Assembly: GCA_030640695.1 (NCBI GenBank)
Contig: DAOWIX010000009.1
Span: forward strand, 1 to 17,283
Direction: 5' to 3'
DNA from: Deltaproteobacteria bacterium
GTDB taxonomy: Bacteria; Desulfobacterota; Anaeroferrophillalia; Anaeroferrophillales; Tharpellaceae
DNA length: 17,283 bases
Below the pieces are notes generated by a model. That model ran no database searches and was not told where the DNA came from. It saw nothing but the letters and a program-made list of their open reading frames with translations. Both the position numbers and the translations under genes were made by a program. Below are positions 7,815 to 14,269 of the stretch, piece by piece. Numbering within the stretch: the stretch's first letter is position 1; each line of letters begins with the position of its first letter.

Positions 7815-8868
7815 TAATTGGTCGACGGTTGGCAAGGATATCTCTGGCGCTTTCGCATAAAGCTCGCATCTCTTCATCATCCGGAAAGACTAAAATTTGT
7901 CCTATAAAAGCAACTCTGGGCTCTAACATATCCAGCAGGCGTTGCGATTTAGTTAAAGCGCCGGTCAGAACGATAGCGTCGCAAGTACCCTTAAGAACTG
8001 TAGCCATCGCCCCAATATCTTTTGCTATCTGATAGGCCATGGCTTCAAATAGTGCGGCTGCCGATCGGTCACCAAGCTTAATTCTCTCTTCTACTTCGAG
8101 CCCGTTTTTGGTGCCGAGATAGGCCATCAGACCGCCTTTGCCAACCAGTAGTTGTTTAATCTCATCAATCTCCAATTTGCGCTCTGAAAAAAGAGAGCAG
8201 GCTTCTAAGAGTGGTAGGGTTCCGGCTCGTTCCGGCGTGAAAGGACCTTCACTTAAACCATTTGTACAATCAACAACCCGGCCTCCAAGATGAGCCCCGA
8301 TCGTAATTCCTCCCCCCAGATGAGCGACAATCAAGTTGCACTCTTCATAAGTTCGTCCTAAAACCGATGCCGCCCTGCGACCTGCCGCCTTGTGACTTAG
8401 AGCATGAAAAGCACTTTGGCGTTGGATTTCGGGAATGCCACTGAAACGGGCCATCGGGGCAAATTCATCAGTCGAAGGGGGATCTATGGCATAAGCTGAA
8501 ATTTGGCCTTCCCGGGCCATGGAGAACGCCAAAACCGGGCCCAAAGAAGATGGGTGGTGTCCATAAGAACCGGCGGCAAGGTCGCTGCACATGGCTTCAT
8601 TAATTCGAAAAATACCGGCTGTCCCGGGTTTTTGCAAACCTCCTCGAGAAATTATTAAGTCCAGTTTTTCCAGATCTGCATCATTTTGGGTCAGGAATTT
8701 GCGGATCGGTATTTTGAGGTGCTCAACTAGAAGATTAAAGCCATCCAGGTTGTATAGTTCCCGGTTATCCTGAAGTCCGAGAGGCAAAGTAGTGCTGAGT
8801 GGTTCACCCGCACCCTTATCCAGAGCCAGTTTGATCGTTGTTGAACCTATGTTAACAGCTAAAATCAT
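7801..8868 (-). CDS. buk: Butyrate kinase
   Basis: A 355-residue acetokinase-family protein that matches butyrate kinase in length. It catalyses acyl-phosphate + ADP to acid + ATP (reversible) in the cytoplasm. Visible motifs are the N-terminal phosphate-binding NIGSTTIKLA (6-15), the SRGG segment with R75, DPPSTDEF (129-136) with the catalytic-Asp region, the ATP-binding AHLGGGITIGAH (182-193), and SEGPFTPERAG with R214. The substrate could be butyrate, isobutyrate or another branched or short acid. It is the last gene of a minus-strand operon after two Ptb-like genes, with 26 bases separating it from the upstream stop. The start is ATG at 8866-8868 with only a weak GGGA upstream. Its stop lies inside the end of the convergent fadH gene, so no separate terminator fits between them. 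Confidence 0.92.
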   Translation of the reverse strand: MILAVNIGSTTIKLALDKGAGEPLSTTLPLGLQDNRELYNLDGFNLLVEHLKIPIRKFLTQNDADLEKLDLIISRGGLQKPGTAGIFRINEAMCSDLAAGSYGHHPSSLGPVLAFSMAREGQISAYAIDPPSTDEFAPMARFSGIPEIQRQSAFHALSHKAAGRRAASVLGRTYEECNLIVAHLGGGITIGAHLGGRVVDCTNGLSEGPFTPERAGTLPLLEACSLFSERKLEIDEIKQLLVGKGGLMAYLGTKNGLEVEERIKLGDRSAAALFEAMAYQIAKDIGAMATVLKGTCDAIVLTGALTKSQRLLDMLEPRVAFIGQILVFPDDEEMRALCESARDILANRRPIINYL

Positions 8869-8894
8869 AATATTCCCATACCGTTACAAGATAA

Positions 8895-9770
8895 TTATTT
8901 CCCGGAAAAATTATAGGCAACCAGACCGAGAGTGATTTCAACAACTCTTTCGGAAACCGTCAGGGGAGCTGAGTTTAATAACAGGTGGCGATCTGCCGCC
9001 AGCAAAACTCCGATGGTCGGAACTTTGCCAATGTATTTAAGGAAGGTCGAGAAAAAATATGAACTGTTGGTATCGGGCAAAATATAGAGATCAAAATTGC
9101 CGGATTTTTTACTTTCGACCCCCTTACGCTGAGCCGCGACCTTGCTTAAAGCACAATCAATATCCAATGGTCCGGTGACCTGTAAAAATTTCCCAAATTG
9201 ATGGCGAACTGACATCTGCGCCAATAGTGCAGCGGTTACGGTCGCTGTAAGTTTAGGGTTGATGGTCTCAATCGGAGCCAGGGCCGCAGCATAGATCTTT
9301 CGCTTAAAAATATGCTTGAGAAAAGGGGTTATTGTCTCTAATTGTTTAATTCTGTTTTCCAACGTCGGGGCTGTGGCGACCAGTGGGTCAATGGCGAAAA
9401 AAGTTTGTTTCCGGTTGCGGTCATAAAAAGCGGCAAGATAGACAGCCCGTTTATCAAGGAAACCGCCATCTAGATGTGAAGCGATAAATTGTTGTCTCTT
9501 CTCGTGGCCCTGGAAAATCAGATCAGCCTCTTGCCGGACACAACATTCATGGGCCATCAGCGCCGAAGCGTACATCGAATTAGATTGACGAAAGTTATGC
9601 ATGCCAGAGAGTTTACGCGGCCCGATAAATATGGGTTCAGTGATCAGTCCCTGCTTTTTAACGATTGTCAGGGCCTTTAATAATGCTTTGTCAGTTGCAT
9701 AGGAGACCACACATCGTTGCGGCCTGAGCCGCTCGGCTCGGTACCGGATTTCCGGATACAAATTAACCAT
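8895..9770 (-). CDS. Diverged phosphate acyltransferase (Ptb-like) paralogue, key residues missing
   Basis: A 291-residue protein related to phosphotransbutyrylase/phosphotransacetylase. Family likeness is visible at TGPLDIDCALSKVAAQRKG (199-217), which matches the usual GPLALDNAVS segment, at LPDTNSS (231-237), and at the C-terminal region 245-285. Two conserved signatures are broken. The PDxxxGN motif, intact in the upstream paralogue, reads PDTNSSY (232-238), and the SRAD motif, whose Arg contacts substrate in Pta, reads NSAP (266-269). The N terminus is also poorly conserved. It may be a non-catalytic partner of the upstream enzyme or have altered specificity; both are inference. ATG 9770 is chosen over TTG 9794 because GGAGG lies 7 bases upstream of it. 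The start overlaps the upstream gene's stop by 8 bases (9763-9770), which implies coupled translation. Confidence 0.75.
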   Translation of the reverse strand: MVNLYPEIRYRAERLRPQRCVVSYATDKALLKALTIVKKQGLITEPIFIGPRKLSGMHNFRQSNSMYASALMAHECCVRQEADLIFQGHEKRQQFIASHLDGGFLDKRAVYLAAFYDRNRKQTFFAIDPLVATAPTLENRIKQLETITPFLKHIFKRKIYAAALAPIETINPKLTATVTAALLAQMSVRHQFGKFLQVTGPLDIDCALSKVAAQRKGVESKKSGNFDLYILPDTNSSYFFSTFLKYIGKVPTIGVLLAADRHLLLNSAPLTVSERVVEITLGLVAYNFSGK

Positions 9771-10668
9771 TGGCCAACCTCCGCCGCTGGGCAACTAAAG
9801 CCACCCCAAAAATAAATTCCCGCATAATGCCTTCTGCAACATCGGCTCGCGAAGGTAAGAGCACCGGTCCCAGAGATGTATAAGAACAGGAGACCCTGAC
9901 AATCTCTTTAATAAAAAAATCAAGTTTGGCAATCACATTTCCGGTATTAAGGTCGGGCATCAGCATTATATGTGGTAGGTTGTTTAGATTAATAGAGTCG
10001 CCATCTTCACCCAGGAGAACTTTTTTGAGCACCTGGGCTTCAAGCTGTTTGTAGGAGCCCTGGCTATCTTTAATGACCGGGGTTTTTACAAGTTTGAAAT
10101 GCTTATGTTTATCTTTCAGATTGGCACTGTCGGAGATCAGTTCCATCACTTCCGGGCAGGTATAGCCTAATAGCTGCATAACCATCAGAGCATTGTTCAG
10201 AATGGCTTTTTTTTCTTTCTCTCCCGGAGAAATATTGGCCCCTGTATCGGTTAAGAGTACCAAGTGGTCGCAGCCTTTGATATCCCAGAAAGTCTGAACG
10301 CTTACTACCGCCTCCTCTTGTCGGGCTTTCATCTGGGCAATGATCGCCCGGTAAACATAGCTGGTTGAAATCTGCCCCTTGCTCACCAACTCAACCTCTC
10401 CCGAGGCCAACATATCCATAGCTGCATTGGCAATTTCTTGTCGATCAGCAATCTCGATAATCCGGCTTGTGTCGAGATCATAATTTACTTTTTTGGCAGC
10501 CTTTTCGATAACCGTGCGGCGGCCAATCAAGACCGGTTCGATAAAGCAACGTTTACGGGCATCTTTTACAGCGAGCATAAATTCATGATCTTCGGGGGCA
10601 ATTACTGCAGTGGTCACGGGCTCGGCGGCTATGGCCAACTCCTCGACTTCCGACAGTGAACTTATCAT
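9763..10668 (-). CDS. ptb: Phosphate acyltransferase, phosphotransbutyrylase-like
   Basis: A 301-residue member of the phosphate acetyl/butyryltransferase family, transferring an acyl group from CoA to phosphate to give the acyl-phosphate used by butyrate kinase. Its length matches Ptb rather than full-length Pta. Conserved signatures are intact: LVSKGQISTS (95-104), GANISPGEKEKKAILNNA (143-160), MPDLNTGNV (237-245) and LLPSRADVAEG (270-280), the last carrying the Ser-Arg pair that contacts substrate. It is the first gene of a three-gene minus-strand operon with a diverged paralogue and buk. Minus-strand AAGGAG sits six bases before ATG 10668, a strong start. The acyl substrate (butyryl, isobutyryl or other) cannot be told. 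The gene neighbourhood argues for acyl-CoA from beta-oxidation. Confidence 0.85.
   Translation of the reverse strand: MISSLSEVEELAIAAEPVTTAVIAPEDHEFMLAVKDARKRCFIEPVLIGRRTVIEKAAKKVNYDLDTSRIIEIADRQEIANAAMDMLASGEVELVSKGQISTSYVYRAIIAQMKARQEEAVVSVQTFWDIKGCDHLVLLTDTGANISPGEKEKKAILNNALMVMQLLGYTCPEVMELISDSANLKDKHKHFKLVKTPVIKDSQGSYKQLEAQVLKKVLLGEDGDSINLNNLPHIMLMPDLNTGNVIAKLDFFIKEIVRVSCSYTSLGPVLLPSRADVAEGIMREFIFGVALVAQRRRLANG
9778..9782 (-). promoter_or_regulatory. Shine-Dalgarno fixing the start of the second Ptb-like gene
   Basis: On the minus strand this reads GGAGG, 7 bases before ATG 9770 and inside the end of the upstream gene. The alternative TTG at 9794 would lie upstream of this site, so it cannot use it. 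Confidence 0.7.
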
Positions 10669-10691
10669 CTATATCTCCTTCTCCATATATC

Positions 10692-10931
10692 TTAAGGTTC
10701 TCCCATACGTTGTACTCTAAAACTTCCGGGCCTGAGCGTCCCGAGAAATCCATCCCAGGCGTTTTCGGGTGCGGCAAATAAAATTTTTATTCGACAGTCT
10801 CCTGGTCTGTTAACCGGGAGATGAGCAGCTGATTTGATTGATGGGAAAGATGCAAAGAGGTCAGGCGTGGGGGCATCATTGAGTAATACAAGCAGAGTCA
10901 TATTTAGAACTTGAAAAGACCTCTGTTTCAT
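10692..10931 (-). pseudogene. Doubtful short ORF, possibly a gene remnant
   Basis: A 79-codon reading frame ends 23 bases before the ptb start, an operon-like distance. No Shine-Dalgarno precedes either ATG (10931, or the inner one at 10901). One stretch, KILFAAPENAWDGFLGTLR, looks protein-like and recalls from memory the N terminus of some D-2-hydroxyacid dehydrogenases, but the likeness stops after about 20 residues and no rest of such a gene is present. It could be a decayed fragment or chance coding in a leader region. Confidence 0.2.
10798..10821. repeat. Inverted repeat (hairpin) upstream of ptb
   Basis: TCTCCTGGT (10798-10806) pairs with ACCGGGAGA (10813-10821), nine pairs with one G-T wobble, around a 6-base loop. 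No T-run follows on either strand, so it is not a standard terminator. It could be an operator or a leader structure for the ptb operon. Confidence 0.45.
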
Positions 10932-10985
10932 GGTATGTCAACATTTCTGAAAAATGCAATAAAATCAAGAGGGTACAGCCAGCTT

Positions 10986-11759
10986 TCAGAGTGATCCGCA
11001 GAACAGGGTGAAAGCCGGTTCCTGTAACGATCCGGCATAGGTGATTCCTGCCTGTTTCAGGATCTTGACGGCTCCGGCAGTGGGTGCTGAGATTGATAGC
11101 GCCAGCGGGAAGCCGGCCCGGACAATTTTGACGGCCATCTCCAGGTTTATGCGCCCGCTGAAAAGAGCCGCCAATGACCCCATCTCAATTTTATTGCAGA
11201 GACAGTAACCGACAATTTTATCCAGCGCATTAGTGCGACCGACATCCTCTTCACAGTGGAGTATTTTACCGTTTTTGTTAACTAAGGCTACGGCATGGGC
11301 TCCGGCGGTTGATGTGTAGAGCTGTTGATGCTGGCGCATTGCATCGGGCAGGGGTGGGATCAGCTTTGGGGCCAGGAAAAACGGTTGCGTCGAGGAGTTT
11401 TTAATCTGGGGTGCGATGATCGTCCAGATGGCCGCTGCCGTCAGCCGGCTGACGGCAGAGAGCGGCTTTTTGATGGTCAGGCGGACGGAATCAGTTGCCA
11501 TTGGTGAGGTGTTGTCGCTCGGAGCTGAAACCAGACGCTGGGCTGAGATATCAGCATGTTGGTTGATCAGGCCTTGATAGTAAAGAAAACCGGTAGCCAG
11601 AAAAAATTCGTTACCGGGGGTTCGGTACAGAGTGACCAGATGTTCTCCATTTATCCATATCTGGAGAGGGACTTCAGATATTAGATGGCGTTCAGAACTC
11701 TGCCATTGGCCGGAATCCCGATCATAGATAAAAGTCGAAACCTTGCTGCTCTTTATCAT
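10986..11759 (-). CDS. fdhD: FdhD-like formate dehydrogenase accessory protein lacking the CxxC
   Basis: A 257-residue FdhD-family protein. FdhD moves sulfur from the cysteine desulfurase IscS to the molybdenum/tungsten bis-MGD cofactor of formate dehydrogenase, in the cytoplasm. Family motifs are clear: EVPLQIWING near the N terminus, GAHAVAL (153-159), CEEDVGRTNALDK (169-181), FSGRINLEM (200-208), RAGFPLALSISAPTAGAV (214-231) and the C-terminal AGSL segment. However, the loop that holds the two catalytic Cys of E. coli FdhD (C121-x-x-C124, TGCGVCG) reads TAAAIWT at 107-113, so both Cys are absent. Remaining Cys are at 169, 186, 188 and 254. The start ATG 11759 is chosen over the TTG 11825 reading because GGAGGAG (minus strand) lies 9 bases upstream. 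No formate dehydrogenase gene is in the window. It is divergent from tadA. Confidence 0.85.
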   Translation of the reverse strand: MIKSSKVSTFIYDRDSGQWQSSERHLISEVPLQIWINGEHLVTLYRTPGNEFFLATGFLYYQGLINQHADISAQRLVSAPSDNTSPMATDSVRLTIKKPLSAVSRLTAAAIWTIIAPQIKNSSTQPFFLAPKLIPPLPDAMRQHQQLYTSTAGAHAVALVNKNGKILHCEEDVGRTNALDKIVGYCLCNKIEMGSLAALFSGRINLEMAVKIVRAGFPLALSISAPTAGAVKILKQAGITYAGSLQEPAFTLFCGSL

Positions 11760-11768
11760 GGTATAGGA

Positions 11769-11775
11769 CTCCTCC
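11769..11775 (-). promoter_or_regulatory. Shine-Dalgarno fixing the fdhD start
   Basis: The minus strand reads GGAGGAG, followed by a 9-base spacer and ATG 11759. It supports the shorter protein over upstream TTG 11825 or ATG 11816, which have no such site. Confidence 0.65.
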
Positions 11776-11785
11776 AAGTAAAAAC

Positions 11786-11803
11786 GGTATCTAGAGCAAT
11801 ACC
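11786..11803. repeat. Short inverted repeat between fdhD and tadA
   Basis: GGTAT (11786-11790) and ATACC (11799-11803) are perfect inverted copies, 8 bases apart, in the 88-base divergent gap. It could be an operator for either gene, but a 5-bp arm is short enough to arise by chance. Confidence 0.25.
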
Positions 11804-11847
11804 TTAAGTCGTCCATTATCGTCAACCGTAAATTGTTCCCTTAGTAT

Positions 11848-12312
11848 ATGCTAGACCATCTTTATATGTCTTTAGCTTTGGATGAAGCGCGTATGGCCTG
11901 GCTTGCGGGTGAGATTCCGGTCGGCGCTATCGCCGTTTGTCGGGGGCGCGTGATTGCCCGGGGGCGTAATCGAAAAGAGGAGAAGAGTTTAGCGCTTTCG
12001 CATGCAGAAATAGAAGTGATCGGGGCCGCTAGTCGCTGGGTTGGTGACTGGAGGCTTTCCGAGGTTACTCTCTATGTGACTTTGGAACCCTGTATTATGT
12101 GCACTGGCGCTCTGCTGCAGGCCCGAATTGGGCGCTTGGTTTATGGTTGTCCCGACCCTAAGGGCGGGGCTGTTGATAGTTTGTATCGGTTGGCTGAAGA
12201 CCGGCGCTTAAATCATAGTTTCCCGGTGCGTAGCGGAGTTTTCAGGGAAGAGTCGGCGACCCTGTTGCAGGTTTTTTTTCGTAGCTTACGTAGAAAATTG
12301 AAAGGAAAATAG
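11848..12312 (+). CDS. tadA: tRNA-specific adenosine deaminase TadA
   Basis: A 154-residue cytidine/deoxycytidylate deaminase-fold protein that converts A34 of tRNA-Arg(ACG) to inosine. The zinc site is complete: SHAEIE with H52 and catalytic E54, and PCIMC with C82 and C85. GEIPVGAI near the N terminus and MCTGALLQARIGRLVYG are also typical of TadA rather than other deaminases. The start ATG 11848 gives the usual N terminus leading into the first helix (LALDEA), but no strong Shine-Dalgarno precedes it; ATG 11866 is a possible alternative. It is the first gene of the plus-strand housekeeping block and is divergent from fdhD. era starts 9 bases after its stop. Confidence 0.94.
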   Translation: MLDHLYMSLALDEARMAWLAGEIPVGAIAVCRGRVIARGRNRKEEKSLALSHAEIEVIGAASRWVGDWRLSEVTLYVTLEPCIMCTGALLQARIGRLVYGCPDPKGGAVDSLYRLAEDRRLNHSFPVRSGVFREESATLLQVFFRSLRRKLKGK

Positions 12313-12321
12313 GTTTTTAAT

Positions 12322-13233
12322 ATGACAGAATTTCGTAGTGGCTTTGTTTCGTTGATAGGGCGTCCCAATGTGGGTAAGTCGACCTTACTCAATAACATCC
12401 TGGAAGAGAAGATTGCAATTGTAACTGATAAACCGCAAACTACCCGGAATCGAATTGTCGGAATCAAAAATTGCCCCGGGTCGCAGCTGATTCTGGTTGA
12501 TACGCCGGGTTTGCACACGCCGAAAGGTCTTCTTAACGAGGCGTTGGTTGAAACCTCGCAAAGTGCTTGGCGCGATGCTGATCTCGCTCTGATCTTGCTT
12601 GAGTCGTCACCTGGGCGTATGCGTAAGGGGGAGCGGGCCATATTGACCCAGGCCCGGGATGAGCAAGTCCCTTTTCTGGTGGCCCTTAACAAAATCGATC
12701 TTTTGCCGGCCCGCGACGGGGATTCTCTGCAAAAATTGCCGATGTTTGTTGAGCTTGTCAACGAGTTTGGGCTGGCGCCGGAAAAGATCTTTTTTCTCTG
12801 CGCTCGAGATGGGGTCGGGGTCTCTGCTTTAAGTCAGCGGATGCAGGAGCTGTTACCAGTGCATCCCGCGTATTTCCCGGATGATGTGCAGACTGAAATA
12901 AGTGAAAGGTTCTGGGTGCAAGAGGTGATTCGGGAGCAGGTATTCAATCTCACCCGGGATGAAATCCCTTATGCGATTGCGGTTGAAATCGATTATTACC
13001 ATGATCTTGAGGAACGTTTGAGTATCGGGGCCTCAATCTATGTCGAGCAGAACTCTCAAAAAGGGATTATTATTGGCCGCAAAGGCAGTATGTTGAAAGA
13101 GATCGGCATTAAGTCTCGTTTGGCGATTGAAGCCTTTGTCGGGATCCCGGTCTACCTTGAGTTGCATGTTTCGGTCGCCAAAAACTGGACCCGTAATGCC
13201 GCGCAGATACAACGCTTCGGCTATAATGATTGA
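12322..13233 (+). CDS. era: GTPase Era
   Basis: A 303-residue Era protein, a GTPase that binds the 3' end of 16S rRNA and assists 30S maturation. The GTPase domain shows G1 GRPNVGKST (13-21), a G2 region QTTRNRIVG, G3 DTPG (60-63) and G4 NKID (123-126). The G5 position reads CARDGVG where SA is usual. The C-terminal KH domain is clear, with GIIIGRKG (248-255) carrying the GxxG loop and KEIG after it. Length is typical. Only a weak AAAGGA (12301-12306) lies upstream of ATG 12322, overlapping the end of tadA, so translation may be coupled. The heptose kinase gene follows 13 bases after the stop. Confidence 0.96.
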   Translation: MTEFRSGFVSLIGRPNVGKSTLLNNILEEKIAIVTDKPQTTRNRIVGIKNCPGSQLILVDTPGLHTPKGLLNEALVETSQSAWRDADLALILLESSPGRMRKGERAILTQARDEQVPFLVALNKIDLLPARDGDSLQKLPMFVELVNEFGLAPEKIFFLCARDGVGVSALSQRMQELLPVHPAYFPDDVQTEISERFWVQEVIREQVFNLTRDEIPYAIAVEIDYYHDLEERLSIGASIYVEQNSQKGIIIGRKGSMLKEIGIKSRLAIEAFVGIPVYLELHVSVAKNWTRNAAQIQRFGYND

Positions 13234-13246
13234 GAAGAAAGAGCTT

Positions 13247-14269
13247 ATGAAAATTAGTGAAGATATTTTTTTACGACCGCAACTTGAGGCTTTGCTTGAA
13301 GCCCTGCGGGGGCGTCGAATCCTGGTCTTCGGCGATGTTATGGTGGACTGTTTTATCCGTGGTGTGGTCGAGCGTATATCCCCTGAAGCCCCGGTTCCGG
13401 TGGTCTCGGTCAAGAGCCGGGACAATTTGCCGGGTGGAGCCGCCAATGTGGTGCGTAATCTCCTTGCCTTAGGGGCGAGGCCCGAGATTGTCGCTCTCGT
13501 GGGGGATGATCTTGATGGCCGATCTCTAAGAGGTGAGTTGCGTGAAAGAGGTTGCGGAGTGGCTGGTTTGGTGGTCGATCCAGATCGGCAAACCTCAGTC
13601 AAAACTAGAATTGTCGCTCATCAGCAGCAAGTTGTACGTTTTGATCAGGAGACCATCTTGCCCTTCGGTGACGCCTCCCGACAGCAGTTGCGTCAGGCGA
13701 TCATCGCCGCTTGTGGCGAAGTTGATGGGGTGATTATTTCCGATTATGGCAAAGGTGTGGTTGAACGGGAACTCTTTGATCTTTTGGTTTCAGAGGCCCG
13801 CCAGCGTAACCTTTTTATAGCCCTTGATCCCAAGGTGGCAAATTTTGATCTCTATCATGACATTGATCTGGTTACACCTAATGCTATGGAAGCCGGCCAG
13901 GCTTGTGGCTTTGCCGTAACTGAAGAAAACTTGTCGGTGGCCGGGGCTCAGATTAAAGAACGTTTCAAGAGCCGCTCCGTGATTATTACGCGGGGAGAGG
14001 ATGGCATGGCAATTTTCCCGGAAAGCAGCACTCCGGTTCTGCTGTCGACTCAGGCCCGGGAGGTTTTTGATGTGACCGGGGCTGGTGATACGGTTATTGC
14101 AGTTCTGACGCTGGCGGCATTGGGTAGTGGTGTCACTTTGGAACAGGCGGCGATGCTGGCTAATCTGGTGGCCGGGGTGGTTGTCGGCAAGACCGGCACA
14201 GCCACCGCAAAAGGGTCGGAAGTGTTGGCCTATTATGATCGTTTGAGGCCGCATGCGTCCCGGTCTTGA
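13247..14269 (+). CDS. rfaE1: D-glycero-beta-D-manno-heptose-7-phosphate kinase (stand-alone)
   Basis: A 340-residue PfkB-family kinase matching the kinase half of HldE. It phosphorylates heptose 7-phosphate to the 1,7-bisphosphate on the way to ADP-heptose for LPS core. Motifs are FGDVMVDCFIRG (28-39), LPGGAANVVRNL (61-72), DPK (194-196), TPN (210-212) and DVTGAGDT (275-282) with the catalytic-base D281. The reading frame is open back to 13127, but upstream codons lie inside era and are not RfaE-like. ATG 13247 follows a purine-rich stretch (GAGAAG and AAAGAG) and gives the normal N terminus. No nucleotidyltransferase (RfaE2) domain is attached, so that step must be encoded elsewhere. It overlaps the DUF4416 gene by 17 bases. 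Confidence 0.9.
   Translation: MKISEDIFLRPQLEALLEALRGRRILVFGDVMVDCFIRGVVERISPEAPVPVVSVKSRDNLPGGAANVVRNLLALGARPEIVALVGDDLDGRSLRGELRERGCGVAGLVVDPDRQTSVKTRIVAHQQQVVRFDQETILPFGDASRQQLRQAIIAACGEVDGVIISDYGKGVVERELFDLLVSEARQRNLFIALDPKVANFDLYHDIDLVTPNAMEAGQACGFAVTEENLSVAGAQIKERFKSRSVIITRGEDGMAIFPESSTPVLLSTQAREVFDVTGAGDTVIAVLTLAALGSGVTLEQAAMLANLVAGVVVGKTGTATAKGSEVLAYYDRLRPHASRS

Larger units (their letters stand above)
10669..10985. other. Intergenic region between fdhD and the ptb-ptb-buk operon
   Basis: About 317 bases with no convincing gene. It should hold the promoter of the ptb operon (minus strand). A TTGACA matching a -35 box occurs on the minus strand at 10936-10941, but no good -10 lies 16-18 bases downstream, so I do not call a promoter. 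A near-palindromic AT tract (AATAAAATTTTTATT) lies around 10777-10791 and a GC-richer hairpin at 10798-10821. A short minus-strand reading frame (10692-10931) crosses the region and is listed separately as doubtful. Confidence 0.6.

Noticed and set aside
7308..7880. 190-codon minus-strand reading frame across the end of fadH and buk
   Set aside because: It lies antisense to well-supported motifs of fadH and has no recognisable domain; it is a shadow frame.
9771..9794. Upstream TTG start for the second Ptb-like gene
   Set aside because: A strong GGAGG lies 7 bases before ATG 9770, and the extra residues (MPSGGGWP) come from the upstream gene's 3' end.
10936..10941. TTGACA on the minus strand upstream of ptb as a -35 box
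   Set aside because: No -10-like sequence at the right distance; the nearest AT-rich hexamer is about 29 bases away.
11760..11825. Upstream TTG/ATG starts for fdhD (extra 22 residues)
   Set aside because: GGAGGAG points to ATG 11759, and the extra residues have no FdhD character.
12213..12761. 182-codon minus-strand frame opposite tadA and era
   Set aside because: It covers the Era G motifs on the other strand and shows no family features.
13127..13246. Upstream start for the heptose kinase inside era
   Set aside because: The added 40 residues are the out-of-frame translation of the Era KH domain and do not fit RfaE1.
13033..13602. 189-codon minus-strand frame opposite era and the heptose kinase
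   Set aside because: Low-complexity Ser/Arg/Thr-rich translation typical of antisense frames, with both sense genes clearly real.
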